From: DASXTK01 sp036505485
Lineage (GTDB): Bacteria > Actinomycetota > Acidimicrobiia > Acidimicrobiales > VFJN01
Length of the DNA stretch: 19,185 bases
Direction of reading: 5' to 3'
Assembly: GCA_036505485.1 (NCBI GenBank)
Contig: DASXTK010000293.1
Location: 1-19,185 of the forward strand
The position numbers and the translations under genes were made by a program. Within the stretch, counting starts at the first letter, position 1. The number at the start of each line of letters is the position of its first letter. Below are positions 13,074 through 19,185 of this stretch, in pieces. The notes beneath the pieces were generated by a model. That model saw only the letters and a list, made by a program, of their open reading frames with translations. It was not told the DNA's origin and did not search any database.

Positions 13074-15488
13074 TCAGTTGGTGCGCAGAGCGGTGCGAAC
13101 CACGCTCTGGGCCGACCGGCGGGCATGGTCGGGGCGGGGCATCAGCCGGCGGATGTCGAAGTAGCGCAGCAACCGCACGTACCAGACCTGGCGGCGGTTC
13201 GCCGCTGCAACAACCTCGGCGGCGGCCTGCGCGGCCAGGGTGGCATCCTCGGAGGTCGGCGAGGCCTCGGCATAGTGCACCTGTTCGACCCATCGTGCCA
13301 CCAGGTCGATCTGGGGGGCCAGGTCGGGGAGCGCGGCCCGCATCCGCAGGGCCCGTTCGGCCACCGTCAGCGAGTCGTTGAGCTTGATCCCGGACTCGGC
13401 CGCCTCTTCGTTGGCTTCGCGCCAGGCCAGGTCGACCTTCTCCGCCGGCGCTCGGGCCCGGAGACGGCGGAAGGAGCGCACCCCGACCATGAGGAGCGGA
13501 ACCAGGACCAGGTAACCGAGGAAGCCGTAGCCGAGCGGACGCGCCGCCTTGCCCATGGCCTTGGGCACCAGGTTGGAGCCGCCTTCGTCACGCTGAGGTG
13601 ACGGCACCTCGATGCCACCGGTGTCGATGTTGCCTGCGCCGGGGGTGCCACCACCGGGCGCAGGCCCAGCGCTGCTGGGGTCGGTTGCTCCAGGCGTCGT
13701 GGCATCGGACGGTGCCGAGTCGCCGGTCTGGATCCCGGCGGGCAGTTCCTGGGCCGGCTGGACACCCAGCCAACTCTCTGCGCCCGTGGGAGCGCGGCCG
13801 GGAGTGGGATCGAAGATCACCCAGCCGTAGCCCTCGAAGTAGACCTCGGCCCAGGCGTGGGCCTGCCGACCGGTGATCTTCCACAACGTGGGCTCCCGCG
13901 GGTCCTGTTCGCCGGGGGTGAACCCGACCGCCACGCGGGTCGGCAGCCCGACGCTGCGGGCCAGGGCAGCAAAGGATCCGGCGAACTGCTCGCAGTAGCC
14001 CTCTTGGGAGGTGAAGAGGAAGTCGACCAGCGCCTCATCGTCGTGGCCGGGCCGTACGGTCTCCTTGTTGTATTCGAACGTGCCGCTGTTCCGCAGGTAG
14101 TCCATGATCGCCAGCGCCTTGTCGTACTCGGTCTCCTTGTCGGCGGTCAGCCGCTCCGCAAGATTCGTGACCTGCGCTGGGAACTTCTTGGGCAGGTCGG
14201 TGTAGCGATCGATGATCTCCCCGGGGACGTTCGGTGAGGCGCTGCGCAGCTCTTCGCGTTGCGGGGTCGGGATCTCGGAGACGACGGTGTAGGTGAGGCC
14301 GTCGGAGGACTTCGACTTCTTGTCGACGATCAGCGTCCCGGAATCACGATCGAAATCGGCGTCCCAGTTGCCTCCGGCCTGGAACGAGATCGGCTGATAG
14401 GCCCCCGGAAGCCAGATGACGTCGAGGGCCTGGATCGTGATGGTCTGCGTTACCTGCGTGGTGGTGGTGTTGTTGTCGTCCACCGAGGTCGGCAGGTCGT
14501 CGCCCGCGGCGGTGGTGTCGTACGTCGAGCGCCAGATCGTGCCGTCGAAGTCGTCCAGCGCGGTCATCCGCCAATACGCCCCCTTGAAGGCCGGATCATC
14601 GGTCTGAACGGTGAACAGCTGGGTGTCGGTCTGGGTCACGAGCCGGCTGCGGATGTCCACGAGCGGGCTGATGACGACCCGGGCCTGCTCCTCGTCGGTG
14701 AGCTTGCGCCATGGGACCACCGGAGGATCGTCGGCTCCGGGCAGGTTGGGCCCGACCAGGGCGCTGGCGATCACCGGTATCGCGGCCAGCGCCATGCCGG
14801 CCGTGAGCATCGACCAACGGCCGCGCTGGAGGCTCACCGCGGCCCAGGTGGCGGTGCCTTCCTGGCGCCAAGTGCGGTGGAGGAGCAGGAACACCAGGGC
14901 GGCAGCCACGAACAACGCCGCGCCCGGGGTCCGGGTGCCGCCTTGCTCGCCCAGGACCGCGGCGAACAGGAACAGGGTGGCCGGAGGCAGCAACGCCTCG
15001 AAGGACACGCCGGTGCGGAACGCGCCCCAGTCGGCGATGAACACGATCACCCACACGGCCATGCTGGTCGTGACGATGAAGCCCGGGACCACCGGGGCCG
15101 GCGCCCGCACGTCCTGGAACAGTCGCCAGGCCTCGTTCATGTGGGCGTTGATCGCCGACAGGGTGTCGGGCGACGGCAGCAGCGCGAAGGTGGTGTCGAG
15201 GTACTGGATCCAGGTGATGCTGAAGGCGGCGACGACCACGGTGACCAGAGCCGCCGGCAGCAGCCGCAGGCGCATGCGGCGCAGCACCGCCATGGACAGA
15301 TGGGCGATCAGGGCCTGTAGGAGCAAGGCTCCGAAGAAGGAACCGTCGGCGAACAGCAGATGCATGCCGGCGATCGCCGCCGCGGTCACGCCGACGAGCG
15401 ACACCTCGGTGGCGACCTGAAGGCTGTCGCCGGCCATGGGTCGCCGGGCGCTGGTCCGCTGCGGACTGGTTCCGTTGAGACCGACCAC
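13074..15488 (-). CDS. TgpA-like transmembrane transglutaminase
   Basis: Membrane protein of 804 residues in the TgpA layout: several N-terminal hydrophobic helices (about 30-250, with DUF3488-like spacing), an extracytoplasmic region (about 255-420), then a transglutaminase-like domain (about 440-570). The catalytic triad is visible as Cys499 (EGYCEQFAGSFA), His544 (RQAHAWAEVYF) and Asp560 (WVIFDPTPGR). A Gly/Pro/Thr-rich linker (about 580-635) precedes one more helix (about 643-665), and a cytoplasmic tail (DUF4129-like) ends the protein. Such proteins act on envelope proteins outside the membrane; the exact substrate is unknown. The GTG start lies three bases after the DUF58 stop, with a GGGGGG-rich site, so it is the last gene of the moxR operon. 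Confidence 0.9.
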   Translation of the reverse strand: MVGLNGTSPQRTSARRPMAGDSLQVATEVSLVGVTAAAIAGMHLLFADGSFFGALLLQALIAHLSMAVLRRMRLRLLPAALVTVVVAAFSITWIQYLDTTFALLPSPDTLSAINAHMNEAWRLFQDVRAPAPVVPGFIVTTSMAVWVIVFIADWGAFRTGVSFEALLPPATLFLFAAVLGEQGGTRTPGAALFVAAALVFLLLHRTWRQEGTATWAAVSLQRGRWSMLTAGMALAAIPVIASALVGPNLPGADDPPVVPWRKLTDEEQARVVISPLVDIRSRLVTQTDTQLFTVQTDDPAFKGAYWRMTALDDFDGTIWRSTYDTTAAGDDLPTSVDDNNTTTTQVTQTITIQALDVIWLPGAYQPISFQAGGNWDADFDRDSGTLIVDKKSKSSDGLTYTVVSEIPTPQREELRSASPNVPGEIIDRYTDLPKKFPAQVTNLAERLTADKETEYDKALAIMDYLRNSGTFEYNKETVRPGHDDEALVDFLFTSQEGYCEQFAGSFAALARSVGLPTRVAVGFTPGEQDPREPTLWKITGRQAHAWAEVYFEGYGWVIFDPTPGRAPTGAESWLGVQPAQELPAGIQTGDSAPSDATTPGATDPSSAGPAPGGGTPGAGNIDTGGIEVPSPQRDEGGSNLVPKAMGKAARPLGYGFLGYLVLVPLLMVGVRSFRRLRARAPAEKVDLAWREANEEAAESGIKLNDSLTVAERALRMRAALPDLAPQIDLVARWVEQVHYAEASPTSEDATLAAQAAAEVVAAANRRQVWYVRLLRYFDIRRLMPRPDHARRSAQSVVRTALRTN

Positions 15489-15491
15489 GAC

Positions 15492-16736
15492 CTACCCCCC
15501 GCTCCGGGCGGCTCGGCGCTTCTGCCGCGAACGCATGAACTGATTCCATGAGACGTCGAAAGGCGAGGCTTCGTTCACGACGACCACGGGGGTATCGATT
15601 GCCAACTGCTGGGGTCGCCCGCCGTTGGAGCGCCGACCGTCCGGGCCGTAGCCGTTGGCCGACCGGGGATCACGGTGGGGGATGCCGGTGATGTGGACCA
15701 CGGTGAGCGAGCCGTAGCGCCGTCCCATGCGGGTGATGGCGTTCAGCTCGTCGCCGGCCACATTGGCCACGATTATCACCAAGGCGCCACCGGCGTCGCG
15801 CTGCAGCAGCTCGAGCATGGCCCGGAGGCTGGCCGAGCTGGAGGCGTTGACCACGGCCAGGTGCTCCAGCATCGATTCGAGGTGGACCCGGCCCAGAGCG
15901 AATCCCGAGTCGCTGCCGTCGGTGGTCACCAACCGGACGAGGTCGTTGCGATCGCTGTTCGCGGCCACCACCGAAGCCGCCGCAGAGACCGCGACCTCGA
16001 GGCTGTCGGGATCGTGGGTGGCGCGCCGCACGTCCAGCATCACCGTGGTGCGGCCCTGCCAGGGCTGCTCCTGCTGGCGGACCAGCAGCTCGTCGTGGCG
16101 CGCCGTCGACGGCCAGTGGATGTGGCGGAGATCGTCGCCCACCACGTAGGGCCGCAGGGCGTAGAAGTCGTCGCCGCCGCGGCCCAGGGCGTGGGGCTGG
16201 AGCTTGCCGGCCAGCGGATCGTGTCCCAGCGTGAACGGCACCGGCAGGATGTCGTCGATCCGGGGGAACACTGTGACCTCGATCTGGTCGGCGCCGATGG
16301 TGGTGCTGTTGACCAGCCCGAAGGGGTCGCCCATGGAGATCTGCAGCGGGCCGATCCGGTGGAGGCCGCGCCGCTCGGTGGGCAGGCGGTAGGTGACCGC
16401 GGCGGTGGCCCGGCGTTCCAGCGGCGGGACCAGCAGCTCGGCGCCCTCGGTTCCGGACACCGGGTCGCGCAGCCGCAGGGTCGGGCTGGCGGCCTGGCGC
16501 AGGTTGCGGAGCCGGATCTCCACCCGGCTGGTGTGGCCGGCGTAGACCCGGGCCGGGTAGGCCCGCCGGTCGACCTCGAGATCGAGCCGGGTCAGATACA
16601 CGTAGATCGCGGCGACCACCACGAGCAGCAAGGCCGCGGCGCCGAACACGTACAGCTCGCCGATGCCCACGAGTCGTCCGGCCGCCAACAGCCCCAGACC
16701 GCCCCACACCACCATCCACCCCTGGCGGGTCAGCAT
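15492..16736 (-). CDS. DUF58 domain protein (MoxR partner)
   Basis: Protein of 414 residues. Two N-terminal hydrophobic helices (about 8-48) anchor it; a beta-rich region follows with PTERRGLHRIGPLQISMGDPFGL, typical of the family. The DUF58 core (about 185-222) reads GRGGDDFYALRPYVVGDDLRHIHWPSTARHDELLV, matching the family's G-x-E/D-F-x-x-L-R-x-Y-x-x-G-D-x-x-R-x-I-x-W-x-x-T-A-R. It continues into a von Willebrand A-like part starting TTVMLDVRRATHD. DUF58 proteins work with MoxR ATPases in folding or activating membrane-linked complexes. The start at 16736 has an AAGGG site. It follows moxR by 33 bases and almost abuts the transglutaminase gene. Confidence 0.9.
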   Translation of the reverse strand: MLTRQGWMVVWGGLGLLAAGRLVGIGELYVFGAAALLLVVVAAIYVYLTRLDLEVDRRAYPARVYAGHTSRVEIRLRNLRQAASPTLRLRDPVSGTEGAELLVPPLERRATAAVTYRLPTERRGLHRIGPLQISMGDPFGLVNSTTIGADQIEVTVFPRIDDILPVPFTLGHDPLAGKLQPHALGRGGDDFYALRPYVVGDDLRHIHWPSTARHDELLVRQQEQPWQGRTTVMLDVRRATHDPDSLEVAVSAAASVVAANSDRNDLVRLVTTDGSDSGFALGRVHLESMLEHLAVVNASSSASLRAMLELLQRDAGGALVIIVANVAGDELNAITRMGRRYGSLTVVHITGIPHRDPRSANGYGPDGRRSNGGRPQQLAIDTPVVVVNEASPFDVSWNQFMRSRQKRRAARSGG

Positions 16737-16769
16737 CAGCGCCCTTACGGGTTCCCGCTAATCACCGAG

Positions 16770-17744
16770 TCAGTGCCCCCCGGGCACGGTGACGGTGGTG
16801 AGGATCTGGGCCAACGCCTCGGCCGGGCCCATTCCCTGGAACTGGGCCTCGGGCGTGGCCATGCAGCGATGGGCCAGCACCGGGACGGCCAGCGCCTTGA
16901 CGTCGTCGGGGATCACGTAACTGCGGCCCTGGGCCGCGGCGCGGGCCCGGGCCACCCGGGCCAGGGCCAGCGTGGCCCGCGGCGACATGCCCAGCGTGAG
17001 GTGCGGGCTGCGTCGGGTGGCGTTGGCCAGGTCGACCAGGTACGCCTTGATCCCCGGTGCCATGTGCACCCCCCGGGCGGCATGGACCAGCGCGGTGATG
17101 TGCTCGGCCGAGATCACCGGGCCGATGTCGGCGAAGGGATCGTGGTCGCCGTGGGTGTCGAGGATCTCCAGCTCGGCGTCGGGCGTCGGGTACCCCACCG
17201 AAACCCGCATCAAGAACCGGTCGAGCTGGGACTCGGGCAGGGGATAGGTGCCCTCGTGCTCGATCGGGTTCTGGGTGGCGATCACCATGAACGGGAGGTT
17301 CATGGGGTAGGTGGCACCGTCGACCGTGACCTGGTTCTCGGCCATGGCCTCGAGCAGCGCGGCCTGGGTCTTGGGCGACGCCCGGTTGATCTCGTCCGCC
17401 AGGACCACGTTGTTGAAGATCGGGCCCGGGCGGAACGTGAAGGTGCCGTCGCCGCGGTTCCACACGGTGATGCCCACGACGTCGGACGGCAGCAGGTCGG
17501 GAGTGAACTGGACCCGGCCGAAGCTGGCGTCCAGCGATGTGGCCAGGGACTTGGCCAGGGACGTCTTGCCGACACCGGGGACGTCCTCGAGCAGCAGGTG
17601 GCCCTCGGACACCAGGCACAGGAGTACCAGCTCGATGACGTCGCGCTTGCCCTGGATGACCAGTTCGATGTTGTCGACGACACGGTCGAAGTAGTCGGCG
17701 AAGGTGGCCTCACGGGCAGAGATGGGCTGTGTCGTCGTCGCCAC
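16770..17744 (-). CDS. MoxR family AAA+ ATPase
   Basis: Cytoplasmic AAA+ ATPase of 324 residues, the usual MoxR size. Motifs: Walker A VPGVGKTS (Lys60), Walker B VVLADE (113-118) followed by INRASPKTQAALLEAM, sensor 1 VIATQNPIEHEGTYPLPESQLDRF, and a C-terminal lid with SPRATLALARVARARAAAQGR. MoxR proteins act as chaperone-like ATPases for partners encoded next to them, here the DUF58 and transglutaminase proteins. The frame is open to 17966, but the extra N-terminal residues are antisense to the region before the ROK gene and do not resemble the family. GTG 17744 has GAGGAG upstream, at a rather long 11-base spacing, and gives the standard MATTTxPxS-type start. Confidence 0.93.
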   Translation of the reverse strand: MATTTQPISAREATFADYFDRVVDNIELVIQGKRDVIELVLLCLVSEGHLLLEDVPGVGKTSLAKSLATSLDASFGRVQFTPDLLPSDVVGITVWNRGDGTFTFRPGPIFNNVVLADEINRASPKTQAALLEAMAENQVTVDGATYPMNLPFMVIATQNPIEHEGTYPLPESQLDRFLMRVSVGYPTPDAELEILDTHGDHDPFADIGPVISAEHITALVHAARGVHMAPGIKAYLVDLANATRRSPHLTLGMSPRATLALARVARARAAAQGRSYVIPDDVKALAVPVLAHRCMATPEAQFQGMGPAEALAQILTTVTVPGGH

Positions 17745-17900
17745 GGCTGATGTGACTCCTCGTATCCGATCTGTCCGGTCGTCGGACTTCGAGCTCCCGC
17801 CAAAGGAACTGGCGCTGTGTGCTGTCGTGCCATTCGAGTCGAGACACTTCTTCGCAAGGTTAGGTCGCATTTGCCTCGACTGGCAGGCGAGGGCCGGCAG

Positions 17901-17906
17901 TAGCGT
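17901..17906 (+). promoter_or_regulatory. Possible -10 box of the ROK gene, leaderless
   Basis: TAGCGT fits the actinobacterial TANNNT -10 pattern and ends ten bases before ATG 17917. That distance is expected if transcription starts at or next to the start codon. It agrees with the lack of a good ribosome site before the gene. No clear -35 was found, so this is tentative. Confidence 0.35.
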
Positions 17907-17916
17907 CCTGGGACCA

Positions 17917-18804
17917 ATGGACCGCCTACCCGGAGCCCTACTGGCAGTAGACATCGGCGGAACCAAATTGGCGGTCGGACGGGTCAGCGCCGAAGGCGAT
18001 GTGCTCGATCACCGGACCGCGCCCACCGAGGGTGGCGACTCCGAGTCGCTCTGGCGTCAACTGGTCGATCTGACAGACACCGTGCGCCGCGGCGACGAGC
18101 AGGTGTGTGGCGTGGGCTGCGGTGGACCGATGCTGCCCGGCGGCGAGACGGTGTCGCCCCTGAACATCCCCCAATGGCGGGACTTCCCGCTGCGGAAGCG
18201 GCTCGCCGACCATCTCGGGCTGCCGGTGGTAGTGGACAACGACGCGAAGGCCTTGGCCCTGGGGGAGGGTTGGCGCGGCGCCGCCCAGGGCGAACGCAAC
18301 TTCCTGGCCATGGTGGTGTCCACCGGTGTGGGCGGCGGGATCGTGCTCGACGGCCGGCTGCTCGACGGCGCCGGCGGCAACGCCGGTCACATCGGCCACA
18401 TGACCGTCGAGCCCGACGGTCGGCTCTGCGCCTGCGGGGCGAGAGGCTGCCTGGAGGCCGAAGCGTCGGGCCTGTCCATCGCCGCCACCACCGGGCGACC
18501 GCCCCAGGAGGCCTCGGCGGCGGTGCGGGAGCGCACCGGTCGTCTGGTTGGCCGAGCCGTGGCGTCGGTGGCCAACCTGTTGGACCTGCGACTGGCCGTC
18601 GTGGCCGGATCGGTGGCGCTCGGCTTCGGCGAGCCCTTCTTCGCCGCGGCCCAAGCCGAGCTCGATGCCCGGGCCCGGATCGAGTTCAGCCGTGGTGCCC
18701 GGATCCGGCCGGCCGGCCTCGGGGCGGACGGTCCCCTGGTCGGAGCCGCCGCCCTGGGCCGGCGTGCGCTGGAAGTCTCAACCTCAACCTCTACGACATC
18801 TTGA
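17917..18804 (+). CDS. ROK family sugar kinase, probable glucokinase
   Basis: Kinase of 295 residues. ATP-binding phosphate loop VDIGGTKLAVG (11-21); catalytic Asp109 in VVVDNDAKALALGEGWRGAA; second phosphate loop STGVGGGIVLDGRL (135-148); sugar/zinc region GGNAGHIGHMTVEPDGRLCACGARGCLEAEASG with His158 and Cys171/173/178, the ROK zinc site. These support phosphorylation of glucose or a similar hexose; exact sugar preference is inferred. The frame is open back to 17704, but that part overlaps moxR and its control region, so ATG 17917 is used. The C-terminus ends in STSTSTTS, encoded by a short repeat, and overlaps the convergent downstream gene by 14 bases. Confidence 0.9.
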   Translation: MDRLPGALLAVDIGGTKLAVGRVSAEGDVLDHRTAPTEGGDSESLWRQLVDLTDTVRRGDEQVCGVGCGGPMLPGGETVSPLNIPQWRDFPLRKRLADHLGLPVVVDNDAKALALGEGWRGAAQGERNFLAMVVSTGVGGGIVLDGRLLDGAGGNAGHIGHMTVEPDGRLCACGARGCLEAEASGLSIAATTGRPPQEASAAVRERTGRLVGRAVASVANLLDLRLAVVAGSVALGFGEPFFAAAQAELDARARIEFSRGARIRPAGLGADGPLVGAAALGRRALEVSTSTSTTS

Positions 18805-19144
18805 GGTCGAGGCTTGGGGCGTTGACCTGCTTGCTCGGTGGGACCTCCTTGCCCCTGGACTTGATCAGGCTGGCGAGCTTCAGCGGCACCCAGACGATGG
18901 CCTCGAAAAGCCAGAACAGCATCAGCCACAGGAAGATGACCAGGGCTGGCGGCAGGACGAACGGCGCTGCGATCACGGTCACGAGCAGAACCCGCCACGA
19001 CTCGCGCCACCAGCCCTTGGTGCCACCGGGCTTGAGCAGGGCGGCCCACCGCACCGCGGCCCACATCATCCAGCGCCGTAGGAACGGCACGTCCTGCTCG
19101 CGCATGGCCCGTCGGAACAGCCCATCGGCGTCGATCCAGCTCAT
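18791..19144 (-). CDS. Small membrane protein (unknown), possibly partial at its N-terminus
   Basis: Protein of 117 residues or longer that I do not recognise. The first ~50 residues are soluble and rich in Trp and Arg (FLRRWMMWAAVRWAALL, GWWRESWR). Two hydrophobic stretches follow (about 52-70 and 72-86, possibly one hairpin), then a basic/Ser tail. ATG 19144 has a GGAAGG stretch upstream. However, the frame stays open to the window edge (19185) and the upstream codons read HDYLWRTQAKEGH, which looks protein-like, so the true start may lie outside. It overlaps the end of the ROK gene convergently by 14 bases. Confidence 0.6.
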   Translation of the reverse strand: MSWIDADGLFRRAMREQDVPFLRRWMMWAAVRWAALLKPGGTKGWWRESWRVLLVTVIAAPFVLPPALVIFLWLMLFWLFEAIVWVPLKLASLIKSRGKEVPPSKQVNAPSLDLKMS

Positions 19145-19185
19145 GTGCCCTTCCTTGGCCTGGGTGCGCCACAGGTAGTCATGGA

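Noticed and set aside
14259..15320. Plus-strand open frame of 353 codons
   Set aside because: Antisense to the transglutaminase gene, whose catalytic motifs are intact; the shadow protein is low-complexity.
15675..17750. Long plus-strand open frame of 691 codons
   Set aside because: It is antisense to the DUF58 and MoxR genes, is His/Gly/Arg-rich and shows no domain; high GC content keeps stop codons rare in this frame.
17704..17916. Extended N-terminus for the ROK kinase
   Set aside because: It overlaps the moxR start and control region; ROK proteins begin just before the DIGGTK motif, as from ATG 17917.
17745..17966. Extended N-terminus for the MoxR ATPase
   Set aside because: The extra residues run through the promoter region, have no family match, and a start with an upstream GAGGAG gives the normal MoxR length.

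Overview
The window is a GC-rich bacterial chromosome segment with many GTG starts. It carries families typical of Actinomycetota: DUF3040, paired GAF-ANTAR proteins, an AftB-like GT-C glycosyltransferase, the MoxR/DUF58/TgpA trio and a ROK glucokinase with the CxCGxxGC zinc motif. Several of these, together with the style of the sequence, fit Acidimicrobiia or a related deep-branching actinobacterial class. That placement is inference; there is no rRNA or other phylogenetic marker in the window.

Positions 1-4679 hold envelope genes. A minus-strand lipoprotein gene faces a plus-strand run made of an AftB-like polyprenyl-phosphoarabinose-type glycosyltransferase, a YihY/BrkB membrane protein and an AI-2E/PerM-family membrane protein, the last two tightly coupled. 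The divergent control region contains a perfect 11-bp hairpin. Positions 4819-6872 form a compact signalling operon: a stand-alone STAS protein whose usual phospho-acceptor positions are alanine, followed by two GAF-ANTAR proteins. The genes are 3 nt apart or nearly overlapping, which suggests a stress or redox sensing unit acting through RNA antitermination. Positions 7076-8598 carry a GlsB/YeaQ stress membrane protein, a membrane-anchored or secreted HNH nuclease and a convergent VOC-family protein.

Positions 8623-10413 are a genomic scar. A 350-bp element with perfect 24-bp terminal inverted repeats (possibly an ISL3-type non-autonomous element) sits directly upstream of the VOC gene. It contains a second, internal 21-bp perfect hairpin. 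Its other end cuts a group II intron, leaving the intron's 5' RNA half and the first ~135 codons of its reverse transcriptase/maturase. Beyond the intron lies about 435 bp of non-coding sequence with three degenerate ~65-nt tandem units.

Positions 10414-13059 hold a small two-helix membrane protein, divergent from a NUDIX hydrolase gene followed by DNA polymerase IV (dinB), then a DUF3040 membrane protein. Positions 13074-17744 are a minus-strand operon, MoxR ATPase > DUF58 protein > TgpA-like transglutaminase, a conserved module linked to cell-envelope protein maturation. Divergent from it is a ROK-family glucokinase, which overlaps convergently with a small membrane protein gene at the right edge.

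The strongest candidates for something new are the nested inverted-repeat element and the truncated intron, the STAS/GAF-ANTAR operon with its non-phosphorylatable STAS motif, and the hairpin in the first divergent promoter region. I did not find a clearly novel defence or mobile system.
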